From positions 1 to 64,000 of the forward strand of contig NZ_RQIT01000024.1 in NCBI RefSeq assembly GCF_003837805.1: 64,000 bases of DNA, read 5' to 3'. Below the pieces are notes generated by a model that worked only from the letters and a program-made list of their open reading frames with translations, was not told where the DNA came from and ran no database searches. Shown in pieces: positions 16,151 through 24,440 of the stretch. The DNA is from Bradyrhizobium sp. RP6 (GTDB taxonomy: Bacteria > Pseudomonadota > Alphaproteobacteria > Rhizobiales > Xanthobacteraceae). The first letter of the stretch is position 1. The number at the start of each line of letters is the position of its first letter. Position numbers and translations under genes: made by a program.

Positions 16151-16969
16151 TCACGGCAAGGGACGGTTGCGAAAATGCGCGACAATGCCCGCATGACGAT
16201 CGCGTCCCGCTGCCACCAGCACCCCGTGCGCCACTTCCCGGCGGTTGTAGAGGATGGGTTCTCCGGAGAGATTGCTCATCCTACCATCCGCTTCCTGCAC
16301 GATCAAATCGGCCGCCGCAAGGTCCCAGTCATGGCTATTGCCCCCCGCAAAAGCCGCATCCAGCGCGCCATGGGCGACCCGGCACAGCCGCAGCGCCAGC
16401 GAGCCGATTCGCCGATGCAGCTTGATTTCGCCGAGTGACGGCTTCAGGCGCTCGACCAGCGGCTTCGGGCCGGCGACGCGGGCGAAGTCGAGCTCGGATC
16501 CGGACGTCGCCCTCACCGGCTTGTCGTTGAGCGTCGTGCCCTGGCCGCGCACTGCGAAGAAGAACTCGTCGCTCGCTGGTGCAAACACCGCGGCAAGAAC
16601 GGGCGAGGCGTCCTCCACCAGCGCCACACTGACGCACCATTCGTCATGACCGCCCAAATAATTGCGCGTGCCGTCGATGGGATCGACGATCCATGTCAGC
16701 CGCCGCGACAGCCGTGCGGCATCGTCGGCGCTCTCCTCGGACAGCCAGCCATAGTCGGGTGTCGCGGCGCGCAGGCGCGCTTCGAGGAGATCGTTGACCG
16801 CGATATCGGCCTCCGACACCGGCGAGGACGCGCCCTTGGTCCACTTCCTCAGCTCGGTGCCAAACATCGACTGCGCGAGCGCACCCGCCTCCCGCACCGT
16901 GTCCTTCAGCAGCGCCGCGTCGCGAGTCAGGATAGTGTTGTCGAGGGAGTTCGCGTCACCGTCCGCCAA
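16151..16969 (-). CDS. cysQ: Inositol monophosphatase family / 3'(2'),5'-bisphosphate nucleotidase
   Basis: 272 residues, Mg-dependent phosphatase of the IMPase/CysQ superfamily. Metal-site motifs are present: the GASSPVSEADIAVN segment, EES (about 77-80), WIVDPIDGTRNYLGG (about 91-105) and the C-terminal HDWDLAAADLIVQEA. CysQ-type members hydrolyse 3'-phosphoadenosine 5'-phosphate; inositol phosphates are an alternative. The start overlaps the pmbA end by 14 bp. Confidence 0.88.
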   Translation of the reverse strand: MADGDANSLDNTILTRDAALLKDTVREAGALAQSMFGTELRKWTKGASSPVSEADIAVNDLLEARLRAATPDYGWLSEESADDAARLSRRLTWIVDPIDGTRNYLGGHDEWCVSVALVEDASPVLAAVFAPASDEFFFAVRGQGTTLNDKPVRATSGSELDFARVAGPKPLVERLKPSLGEIKLHRRIGSLALRLCRVAHGALDAAFAGGNSHDWDLAAADLIVQEADGRMSNLSGEPILYNRREVAHGVLVAAGRDRHAGIVAHFRNRPLP

Positions 16970-18359
16970 GCGTCAGACCCTCGATGCGCACCGTCGGCGC
17001 ATTGATGCCGTAGCGGAATTCGAGATTGTTCGCGGGCTGCATCGAGTTGAAGATCTCGAACAGATGGCCGGCGATCGTCACCTCGCTGACGGGATAGGTG
17101 ATCTCGCCGTTCTCGATCCAGAAACCGGAGGCGCCGCGGCTGTAATCGCCGGTGACGCCGTTGACGCCGGAGCCGATCAAATCGGTGACATAGAACCCCT
17201 GCTTGATATCGGAGATCAGCTCGGCCGGCGTTGGCGCGCCGGCCTCGAGATGCAGATTGTACGGCCCGGGCGAGGGAGAGGAGGAAACGCCGCGATGGGC
17301 ATGGCCGGTCGTGGTGAGGCCGAGCTCGCGCGCCGTCGCGCAGTCGAGCAGCCAAGTCGTCAGCACGCCTTCATCGACCAGCGCGGTCCTCTTCACCGCG
17401 ACGCCTTCGGCGTCGAAGGTCTGCGAGCGCAGGCCGCGCCGGCGCAGCGGATCGTCGATGATGCGAATGTTCTTCGCGAAGAGCTGCTGGCCTAGCTTGT
17501 CCTTCAAGAAGCTGGTCTTGCGCGCGATCGAGGCGCCATTGATGGCGCCGACGAGGTGGCCGACCAGGGAGCCGGCAACGCGCGGATCGAACACGATCGG
17601 CACCTTGCAGGTCTCGACCTTGCGCGGATTGTAGCGCGCCACGGTGCGCTCGCCGGCGGAACGGCCGACGGTTTCCGGCGACAAGAGATCGGCGCCGTGC
17701 GGCGCCGAGGTGAAGTCGTAATCGCGCTCCATGCTGGTGCCTTCGCCTGATATGGCGGTCGCGGAAATGCCCTGGCTGGAGCGGAGGTAAGAGCCGTGGA
17801 AGCCGGTCGAGGTGACGAGCACCATGCCGCCGATGCCTGATGAGGCCGAGGCGCCGCCGGATTTGGTCACACCCTTCACGCCGAGCGCCGCGGCTTCGGC
17901 CGCGAGCGCGCGGCGCTCGAGCTCGGCGGTCGCCGGCACGGCGGGATCGAGCAGGTCGAGATCGGGGAAGTCGCGCGCGAGCAGCGCGGGATCGGCGAGC
18001 CCGACATATTTGTCGCTAGGTGCAACCTTCGCCATCGCGACCGCGCGCTCGGCAAGCTTGGTCACGGCATCGCCGCTGACGTCGTTGGTGGAGACCACCG
18101 CCTGGCGTTGCCCGACCAGCACGCGCAGGCCGACGTCATCGCCCTCGGACCGCTCGGATTCCTCGACACGGCCGTCGCGGACCTCGACGCCCTGCGAGAC
18201 GCCGCGCACCGCGACCGCATCGGCCGCATCCGCGCCGGCGCGCCTGGCCGCCTCGACCAGCCGCTGCGCGAGATCGGAGAGCGCGGACTGATCGAACAGG
18301 TCGCGATTGGCCTGCGACGATGTTTGGGTCGAAAGCGTCGAGCTTGGTGAAGAGTTCAC
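16956..18359 (-). CDS. pmbA: TldD/PmbA family metalloprotease-related protein
   Basis: About 467 residues, PmbA (TldE) subunit type. Typical blocks are GVSQGVEVRDGRVEESERSE, DVGLRVLVGQRQAVVSTND, the GPYNLHLEAG segment and the C-terminal GVNGVTGDYSRGASGFWIE. With TldD it forms a protease active on unfolded or modified peptides; PmbA itself lacks the zinc motif HExxxH, as here. GTG 18359 is chosen because AGGA lies about 9 nt upstream; ATG 18401 is an alternative. It heads the minus-strand run leading to lpxK. Confidence 0.93.
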   Translation of the reverse strand: MNSSPSSTLSTQTSSQANRDLFDQSALSDLAQRLVEAARRAGADAADAVAVRGVSQGVEVRDGRVEESERSEGDDVGLRVLVGQRQAVVSTNDVSGDAVTKLAERAVAMAKVAPSDKYVGLADPALLARDFPDLDLLDPAVPATAELERRALAAEAAALGVKGVTKSGGASASSGIGGMVLVTSTGFHGSYLRSSQGISATAISGEGTSMERDYDFTSAPHGADLLSPETVGRSAGERTVARYNPRKVETCKVPIVFDPRVAGSLVGHLVGAINGASIARKTSFLKDKLGQQLFAKNIRIIDDPLRRRGLRSQTFDAEGVAVKRTALVDEGVLTTWLLDCATARELGLTTTGHAHRGVSSSPSPGPYNLHLEAGAPTPAELISDIKQGFYVTDLIGSGVNGVTGDYSRGASGFWIENGEITYPVSEVTIAGHLFEIFNSMQPANNLEFRYGINAPTVRIEGLTLGGR

Positions 18360-18621
18360 GAACGAAATCCTGTTGGGGCGGGGTTCGGGACCGGAACCCA
18401 CAGATGTGCCCTGATAGCGCGGACTTCAAGCATTTTCAGCCGCCAAAAGCTCAGATTCGCAGCTTCGGCGCAACGTCTCGTCAATCATGCGCGCCAAGGT
18501 CTTGTCAATCATGAGCAGCAGTGACGGTGGGTTAACCAGGCTTTTTAAGCGGTTTCGGAAAGGCGCGCGCTAAGGTCCTCGCATCGACCGGGAACATAAT
18601 CCCGGCGGGGAGAACTAAGCC

Positions 18622-19140
18622 GTGAGGCGTCAAACAGCAACATGCGGGGTTGCTCCCGCCGGGTCGAGCCGCTCCTTGCGGCTCGACCCCCTTTCCCTTC
18701 CGGTCCGCTTCGATGCGCATGACCCGCGCGCCGACGGACATGTCAGGCAGATCGAGCTTCATCGCGAGCGCGTCGTGCTGCGCCGGGCCGTCCGCGGCAT
18801 GCAGATGGCGATCAACGTCCGCGTTGCCGACTTCACCGGCGTCGCTTTGCGCGGCAATGACGAAGCACAGACGCTCGTCCTCGTGCATCGCGATCCCTCG
18901 CTGTCCATTCCACTGCTGGTTGGCGCCGATGCCGACGAGATCGCGCAAGCCTGGGCGATCTGGAGCGAGCTCTTCGCGCTGCCACAGCTCGACGAAGGCA
19001 CTCGCAAGCCCGCGCCGCGCCGCCGCCGCGCCAACGCGATCCGCGCCCGCCGCCCGAAATTCCTGATGCGCCGGCGCACCGGCATGGCGCGGCAGCTGCC
19101 GATTCATCGCGGCGAGCGCGAGATCATCGCAAGGAATTGA
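18622..19140 (+). CDS. DUF6101 family protein
   Basis: 172 residues. It starts at GTG 18622 after a GGGGAGAA site. The centre is beta-rich (LPVRFDAHDPRADGHVRQIEL, then MAINVRVADFTGVALR, LVLVHRDPSLSIPLLV) and the C-terminus strongly basic (RKPAPRRRRANAIRARRPK). The family is alphaproteobacterial with no known function; the basic tail could bind nucleic acid or membranes (inference). It stands alone between pmbA, which is divergent, and ubiA, which is convergent. Confidence 0.8.
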   Translation: MRRQTATCGVAPAGSSRSLRLDPLSLPVRFDAHDPRADGHVRQIELHRERVVLRRAVRGMQMAINVRVADFTGVALRGNDEAQTLVLVHRDPSLSIPLLVGADADEIAQAWAIWSELFALPQLDEGTRKPAPRRRRANAIRARRPKFLMRRRTGMARQLPIHRGEREIIARN

Positions 19141-19151
19141 AGGTGCCGCAG

Positions 19152-19232
19152 GGTGGGTTAGCCGTAGGCGTAACCCACCAAGGTCTACCCGCATGGAAAG
19201 CAAAGTGGTGGATTACGCTGCGCTAATCCACC
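19152..19232. repeat. Pair of related intergenic palindromes
   Basis: Two imperfect palindromes, 19152-19179 (GGTGGGTTA to TAACCCACC) and 19207-19232 (GGTGGATTA to TAATCCACC), share arm sequence and lie 27 bp apart between the converging DUF6101 and ubiA genes. They form a repeat doublet and may also end transcription from both sides. Confidence 0.65.
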
Positions 19233-19245
19233 CGACGCCTTCGCG

Positions 19246-20202
19246 TCAGGCCGCCCGCAGCACCGCGTCCACCAGCAATCCCGCAAACAGCAGCAAGCCT
19301 GCATCGCGGTTCGACTTGAACAGGCGCAGGCACAGTTCGGGATCCTCGATCTTCAGGCGAACGATCTGTGAAGCCAGATGCACGGCAAAGGCCCCGAGCC
19401 CGAGCCAGGCCGGCCAGCGCACATCGCCGGAGGCCAGCGCGATGCCGATCAACGTCACCGCGAGCCCGTAGAAGAGGATCAGCGCCTGGTGCGTGTGCGC
19501 GCCGAACAGGCGGGCGGTCGACTTGATGCCGATCAGCGCGTCGTCTTCGGCGTCCTGATGCGCGTAGATCGTGTCATAGCCGATCACCCAGGAAATCGCG
19601 CCGGCATAGAGCACGAGCGCTGTGACGTCGATGCGTCCGAACGTGACGGCAAATCCCATCAACGCGCCCCATGAGAAGGCAAGCCCGAGCACGATCTGCG
19701 GCCACCAGGTGATGCGCTTCATGAAGGGATAGATCGCGACGATCAAAAGCGAGGCGATGCCGGTCGCGATCGCGAACCGGTTGAATTGCAGCAGCACCAG
19801 GAGGCCGATCAGCGCCTGCGCGACCATGAAGGCCAGCGCCTGCTTCGTGGTCACCTGCCCTGACGGCAACGGCCGCGAGCGCGTGCGCTCGACCTTGTCG
19901 TCGAGATCGCGGTCGGTGATGTCATTCCACGTGCAGCCCGCCCCGCGCATCACGAAGGCGCCGATGAAGAACAGCACGATGGTAAGAGGCAGGCCGCGGA
20001 CGTCGTGCGCCATGCCGGCCGCGAGCGCCGCCGACCACCAGCATGGCATCAGCAGAAGCCAGGAGCCGATCGGGCGGTCGAAGCGGGACAGGCGCAGGTA
20101 AGGCCGCGCCCAATGCGGCGCGAGCGTATCGACCCAGTTGCCGGTGGAATCGGCAACGCGGGCGGATGCGCTAGTGCCCAGTTTTCGAAGTTCGTATTCC
20201 AT
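19246..20202 (-). CDS. ubiA: 4-hydroxybenzoate polyprenyltransferase
   Basis: 318 residues, an integral membrane prenyltransferase of ubiquinone biosynthesis. The first Asp-rich motif is NDITDRDLDD, followed by VERTRSRPLPSG; the second is YDTIYAHQDAEDD. About eight hydrophobic helices are visible, starting with LLLMPCWWSAALAAGM. The first 12 residues (MEYELRKLGTSA) are encoded by one arm and loop of the palindrome at 20171-20247, and the ATG itself lies in its loop. No other plausible start precedes the first membrane helix. The ribosome-binding site is weak (GGAA about 11 nt upstream). Confidence 0.95.
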   Translation of the reverse strand: MEYELRKLGTSASARVADSTGNWVDTLAPHWARPYLRLSRFDRPIGSWLLLMPCWWSAALAAGMAHDVRGLPLTIVLFFIGAFVMRGAGCTWNDITDRDLDDKVERTRSRPLPSGQVTTKQALAFMVAQALIGLLVLLQFNRFAIATGIASLLIVAIYPFMKRITWWPQIVLGLAFSWGALMGFAVTFGRIDVTALVLYAGAISWVIGYDTIYAHQDAEDDALIGIKSTARLFGAHTHQALILFYGLAVTLIGIALASGDVRWPAWLGLGAFAVHLASQIVRLKIEDPELCLRLFKSNRDAGLLLFAGLLVDAVLRAA

Positions 20203-20247
20203 CGCGGCGTGTTCCGGTACGAACTTCGAAAACTACAAGGGCACTAG
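20171..20247. repeat. Long palindrome spanning the ubiA start
   Basis: Arms 20171-20196 and 20218-20247 are perfect inverted copies, except for a 4-nt insertion (acaa) in the right arm. The 21-nt loop (20197-20217) contains the ubiA ATG (20200-20202) and its weak ribosome-binding site. In the ubiA transcript this could form a stem of about 26 bp with the start codon exposed in the loop. Confidence 0.8.
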
Positions 20248-20263
20248 CAAGAAAACTTTAATT

Positions 20264-20342
20264 CACGTGCCGCTTATCGATTTGAAGTTCCTATGAGGAT
20301 CTCGCGGCTAGCATCGTAGGAACTTCAAATCGGCGGCACGTG
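20264..20342. repeat. Second long palindrome with a 4-nt bulge
   Basis: Arms 20264-20293 and 20317-20342 pair over 26 bp. The left arm carries a 4-nt insertion (ttat on the plus strand), mirroring the bulge in the neighbouring palindrome. The arm cores GGAACTTCAAATCG and GAACTTCGAAAACT are related, so the two look like diverged members of one family. It ends 2 bp before the stop codon of the next minus-strand gene and could act as its terminator. Confidence 0.75.
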
Positions 20343-20344
20343 TA

Positions 20345-21007
20345 TCATCGGGTCAGGACGTTGCCGTTGAGCGTATCGAAAGTGCTGCCGCCCTTCCTGC
20401 CGGCATTGGCCTCAGGCGCCGAGCCCGAACCCAGTACCTCGCTCAGCGACGGGCCGGCCGGACGCGCCTGTTGCTGCTGCATCTGCAGCGCGACGTTGCA
20501 GACCTTCGTCGCCATGGCCTCCGTGTTCTTGTGACCGTCCTTCATCTGCGCGCCCACCTGCGGCGGGATTCCGCATTTGGCGGCATGGGTCTCGATGTAC
20601 TTGATCATCTTGGTCTCAGCCTGGCTGAAATTGCGAATCAGCTTGCAGGCCTCGTCCGGCGGCGCGTGACGGTCGCTCGCCGCCTTGATCAGCTTGCCGC
20701 GCTTCTCGGCTTCTTCGCGCAGGGGCATGAACGCCTTCATGCAGTCCTCGCCGGGACCGGCTTGCGTCGGCGGAGCCGCGCTGAAGGCGCCGGCACCGCC
20801 GACCGGCGCGGCGCCGTTCACGGGAAAGGACGATTGCGGCGCCGTACCGATGGAGGCGGCGGGCGCCGAGCCGTTCACGGGCGGAAAGGGGGAGTTGGTC
20901 GCAGCCTGGCCGGGCAGCGGCGCCGGGAAGGCGCTTTGCGCATAGGCGCCCGCGGCACCCATGGCAACCATGGCGGCAGTGATCGGAACCATCAGATGAC
21001 GGATCAT
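20345..21007 (-). CDS. Secreted hypothetical protein, Pro/Ala-rich
   Basis: 220 residues with a signal peptide (cleavage near AYAQS, residue 24). A low-complexity Pro/Ala/Gly/Asn linker spans about 25-85, followed by a helical domain with cysteines (GEDCMKAFMPLREEAEKRGK, DEACKLIRNFSQAETKMIKY, AKCGIPPQV, TKVCNVALQM), suggesting two disulfides. Probably periplasmic. It resembles conserved Bradyrhizobium proteins of unknown role. ATG 21007 opens a convincing signal peptide. Confidence 0.75.
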   Translation of the reverse strand: MIRHLMVPITAAMVAMGAAGAYAQSAFPAPLPGQAATNSPFPPVNGSAPAASIGTAPQSSFPVNGAAPVGGAGAFSAAPPTQAGPGEDCMKAFMPLREEAEKRGKLIKAASDRHAPPDEACKLIRNFSQAETKMIKYIETHAAKCGIPPQVGAQMKDGHKNTEAMATKVCNVALQMQQQQARPAGPSLSEVLGSGSAPEANAGRKGGSTFDTLNGNVLTR

Positions 21008-21217
21008 GAAGGCAGTCTCTCCGGCAGGAGCTTACGGGGTCGGGTCTTCTCAATTGAAGCGCGACCAGCGTGTTCGCTTTTCTACGATTCCCGCCGACTC
21101 TTAACAACCCGTGGAATAGGGCAAGAGCGCGGCGCTGGGACGCACCAATTCGGCGATATTTACCCCCAAAACTACTGGTTTCGGTTAAAAACGGCGGCGA
21201 ATCGGACCTTTTGAACG

Positions 21218-22096
21218 ATGCCCTCCCACGATTTTCGCGCTCCCCGCCTGTTCGTCGATGCCGCCCTCGTCCAGGACGCCAGGGTGCCGCTCGACCGCGA
21301 CCAGAGCAATTACCTCGGCAACGTGCTGCGCCTTGCCGCCGGGGCCGAGGTTCTCGCGTTCAATGGCCGTGACGGCGAGTGGCAGGCGGCGATCGAAGGC
21401 CGCAAGCGGCCGGATGGCCTCGTGATCCTTCAGCAGACCCGGCCCCAGGACCGACTGCCCGACCTCACTTACGTCTTTGCCCCGCTCAAGCATGCCCGGC
21501 TGGATTACATGGTGCAGAAGGCGATCGAGATGGGCGCCGCCGCCCTGCAACCGGTCCTGACACGGTTTACCCAGGCCTCCCGAGTCAATACCGAGCGGAT
21601 GCGCGCCAATGTGGTCGAGGCGGCCGAACAATGCGGCATCCTCAGCATCGCCACCGTGGCCGAGCCCGTGCCGCTGGAGCGCTTTTTGAGCCAGCGCGCC
21701 GCGGACCGGCTACTGATCTTCTGCGATGAGGCGGCGGAGGTCCAGGACCCCGTTCAGAGCCTGCAACGCGCCCGCGAGGCCGGCCAAGGTATTGACGTGT
21801 TGATCGGCCCCGAAGGCGGCTTCGCCGCGGAGGAACGGGCGCTGCTGCTGCGGCAGCCCAGGATCCTGCGGCTGGCCCTCGGCCCCCGGATCATGCGGGC
21901 CGACACGGCCGCGGTAGCGGCCCTGGCGCTGGTGCAGGCGGTGCTGGGCGATTGGGCGGCAAGTCTGCCTAACCCCGTCGCCGATGCAAACGCAGGAAGC
22001 CGTCATGCCCTGGACTGTCCCAGGCATCCACGTTCTTTGTGCCGGAGGCAAGGCGTGGATGGCCGGGACAAGCCCGGCCATGACGACGGAAGATGA
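21218..22096 (+). CDS. rsmE: 16S rRNA (uracil-1498-N3)-methyltransferase
   Basis: 292 residues, SPOUT-class methyltransferase. The N-terminal PUA-like part (APRLFVDAAL, YLGNVLRLAAGAEVLAFNG) is followed by KAIEMGAAALQPVLTRFTQ, the knot motifs LIGPEGGFAAEERALL, and LRLALGPRIMRADTAAVAAL. The family domain ends near residue 245. The remaining ~40 residues are encoded by the interspersed repeat at 22002-22083, so the C-terminal tail is a repeat-derived extension. Start ATG 21218. Confidence 0.95.
   Translation: MPSHDFRAPRLFVDAALVQDARVPLDRDQSNYLGNVLRLAAGAEVLAFNGRDGEWQAAIEGRKRPDGLVILQQTRPQDRLPDLTYVFAPLKHARLDYMVQKAIEMGAAALQPVLTRFTQASRVNTERMRANVVEAAEQCGILSIATVAEPVPLERFLSQRAADRLLIFCDEAAEVQDPVQSLQRAREAGQGIDVLIGPEGGFAAEERALLLRQPRILRLALGPRIMRADTAAVAALALVQAVLGDWAASLPNPVADANAGSRHALDCPRHPRSLCRRQGVDGRDKPGHDDGR
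22002..22083. repeat. Interspersed GTCATGCCC-type repeat inside the rsmE 3' end
   Basis: An element running from GTCATGCCCTGG to CCCGGCCATGAC with complementary ends. The same family occurs at 30653-30728 and 59386-59472, both non-coding. Here it is read through by rsmE and encodes its final residues (a tail ending DKPGHDDGR). Confidence 0.75.
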
Positions 22097-22221
22097 ATTG
22101 CCCGCCCGTTAAGCGATTGATCCTTTGGAGGTCGAAACCGCTTTCGGGCCGTGCTAAGGGCTGCGCCAACTCCCATTCCTTCCTCGCCCTGCCCGGTTCC
22201 ACCGGGATGATGGACCCTGAG

Positions 22222-23373
22222 ATGACCGCGACTGCCACCTCAAATGCTGCCGGCTCCGCCGCCTGGGCGGATACGCTGCTCTTGTCGTTCGCGCAGGCCG
22301 GTTACGTCCGGGCCGAGCCGGCGATCCTGCAACCGGCCGAACCGTTCCTGGACCTCTCCGGCGAGGACATCCGCAAGAGCCTGTACCTCACCACAGACCT
22401 CTCCGGCGAGGAGCTCTGCCTGCGCCCGGACCTGACGATTCCCGTCGCGCGCGACTATCTCGCCTCGCCCCGTGCCGGCCAGCCGGCCGGGTTCAGCTAT
22501 CTCGGCCCCGTGTTCCGCTACCGTAGCGGCCAGGCCACCGAATTCCTGCAAGCCGGCATCGAATCGTTCGGCCGTCAGGACCGCGCCGCAGCCGATGCCG
22601 AGATGCTGGCCCTGGCACTGGAGGCGACCGCCGCCTTCGGCGTCCGCGATGTCGAGATCCGCACCGGCGATGTCGCGCTGTTCAATGCCCTGCTGGACGC
22701 ACTCAACCTCTATCCGGTCTGGCGCCGCCGCCTGGTCAAGGATTTCAACCGCAAGATCAGCCTGGAGCAGGATCTGGAGCGGCTGGCAGCCGCCAGCACC
22801 GCGACGCGCAGCGAATATGAGGGCGTGCTGGCCGCCCTCGCCGGCTCCGATCGCAAGGCGGCACTCGCCTTCGTCACCGATCTGATGTCGATCGCCGGCA
22901 CCACCAATGTCGGTGGGCGCACCACGGCCGAGATCGCCGATCGCTTCCTCGAGCAATCGACACTGAAGGGCGGCGCGCTGCCACGCGAGGCGATCGCCGT
23001 GCTCAAGCGCTTCCTGTCGATATCAGGCAATCCCGACGACGCCATCGCCGAGCTGCGCGCACTCACGACCGACGCGAAGCTCGATCTCGCCCCGGCGATC
23101 GATCAGTTCGAGAGCCGCGTCGGCTTTATGGCGGCGCGCGGCATCGACGTGAAGCAGACCCGCTTCTCGACGGCGTTCGGGCGCGGCCTCGACTATTACA
23201 CCGGCTTCGAATTCGAGCTTCATCACAGGGGCGACGGCGCCGGGCCGCTCGTCGCCGGCGGCCGCTATGACGGGCTGATGACCCAGCTCGGCTCGATCGC
23301 GCCGATCCCCGCGGTCGGCTTCTCGGTCTGGGTCGATGCGCTGACGACGATCGGCCGCAAGGTGGGAGCTTAA
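22222..23373 (+). CDS. hisZ: ATP phosphoribosyltransferase regulatory subunit
   Basis: About 383 residues, a histidyl-tRNA-synthetase paralogue that activates HisG. Class II features are visible: FLDLSGEDIRKSLYLTTD, LCLRPDLTIPVARDYL (motif 2 area), FSYLGPVFRYRSGQATEFLQ, and the HisRS-like DYYTGFEFELH and LVAGGRYDGLM. ATG 22222 gives the usual N-terminus; ATGs at 22207, 22210 and 22093 are also in frame, and no strong ribosome-binding site decides. hisG follows after 3 bp. This gene pair makes the first enzyme of histidine synthesis. Confidence 0.95.
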   Translation: MTATATSNAAGSAAWADTLLLSFAQAGYVRAEPAILQPAEPFLDLSGEDIRKSLYLTTDLSGEELCLRPDLTIPVARDYLASPRAGQPAGFSYLGPVFRYRSGQATEFLQAGIESFGRQDRAAADAEMLALALEATAAFGVRDVEIRTGDVALFNALLDALNLYPVWRRRLVKDFNRKISLEQDLERLAAASTATRSEYEGVLAALAGSDRKAALAFVTDLMSIAGTTNVGGRTTAEIADRFLEQSTLKGGALPREAIAVLKRFLSISGNPDDAIAELRALTTDAKLDLAPAIDQFESRVGFMAARGIDVKQTRFSTAFGRGLDYYTGFEFELHHRGDGAGPLVAGGRYDGLMTQLGSIAPIPAVGFSVWVDALTTIGRKVGA

Positions 23374-23376
23374 GTC

Positions 23377-24354
23377 ATGAGCGCGCCATTCGTTCTGGCC
23401 GTTCCCTCCAAGGGCCGCCTTCAGGAGAATACCGAGGCCTTCTTCGCCCGCGCCGGGCTCAAGCTGTCTAAGGCCGGCGGCGTCCGCGACTACCGCGGCA
23501 CGATCGCAGGTCTCGACAATGTCGAGGTCGCCTATCTCTCGGCGAGTGAGATCGCCTCGCAACTCGCCCGCGGCTTTGCGCATCTCGGCGTCACCGGCGA
23601 GGACCTGGTGCGCGAGAGCATCGCCGATGCCGACAAGCGCGTGTCGCTGATCGAAGGGCTCGGCTTCGGCTATGCCGACGTCGTCGTCGCGGTGCCGCAG
23701 GCCTGGATCGACGTCCGCACCATGGCAGACCTCGACGATGTCACCACCGGCTTCCGTGAGCAGCATCACATGCGGATGCGGGTCGCGACCAAGTTCGTCA
23801 ACCTCACCCGCGCCTTCTTCCAGACTCACGGCATCACCGATTACCGCATCGTCGAAAGCGCGGGCGCAACGGAAGGCGCGCCGGCGGCTGGCAGTGCCGA
23901 GCTGATCGTCGATATCACCACCACAGGCGCAACGCTCGCCGCCAACGGCTTGCGGGTGCTCGACGACGGTATGATCCTGCGCAGCCAGGCCAACCTGGTG
24001 GCATCCAAAGGGGCCGACTGGTCGCCGCAGGCGCGAGAGACGGCGCGCGTCATCCTCGATCACATCGCAGCGCGGGCGCGGGCCAACAAGTACCGCGAAG
24101 TCCGCACCCGCTTCCGGCAATGCGACGCCGCCCTGCTCGGCGAGGCCCATAGCCAATATGGAGTCGAGGCCCCGTTCGGCGGTCCGACTTCGTCAGGCAT
24201 GCTGACGCTGCACTGCCCGCCGGGGCAGCTCTACGCGCTGGCGAGCTTCCTCCGCGAGCATGGCGCCGAGACCGTCTCGGTGGTCTCGCTGGACTACGTG
24301 TTCGATCGGGAGAACCCGCTGTTTGCCAAGCTCGAGGCGTTCCTGGGGCAATGA
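23377..24354 (+). CDS. hisG: ATP phosphoribosyltransferase catalytic subunit
   Basis: 325 residues. Blocks include LAVPSKGRLQENTEAFFARAG, AHLGVTGEDLVRE, KFVNLTRAFFQTHG, and the phosphoribosyl-binding SAELIVDITTTGATLAANGL. Although paired with hisZ, it is longer than the classic short HisG and carries an extra C-terminal segment (about 240-325), as in related alphaproteobacteria. It catalyses ATP + PRPP to phosphoribosyl-ATP. It lies 3 bp after hisZ, so it is co-translated. Confidence 0.96.
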   Translation: MSAPFVLAVPSKGRLQENTEAFFARAGLKLSKAGGVRDYRGTIAGLDNVEVAYLSASEIASQLARGFAHLGVTGEDLVRESIADADKRVSLIEGLGFGYADVVVAVPQAWIDVRTMADLDDVTTGFREQHHMRMRVATKFVNLTRAFFQTHGITDYRIVESAGATEGAPAAGSAELIVDITTTGATLAANGLRVLDDGMILRSQANLVASKGADWSPQARETARVILDHIAARARANKYREVRTRFRQCDAALLGEAHSQYGVEAPFGGPTSSGMLTLHCPPGQLYALASFLREHGAETVSVVSLDYVFDRENPLFAKLEAFLGQ

Positions 24355-24440
24355 GCCCAGGGTTCGTTCAGCATGGCGACAGCAAGCGGCAGCTACCATA
24401 TGCTGTTGAGAACATCTAAACGCCTCTGGAACCTTGATCG

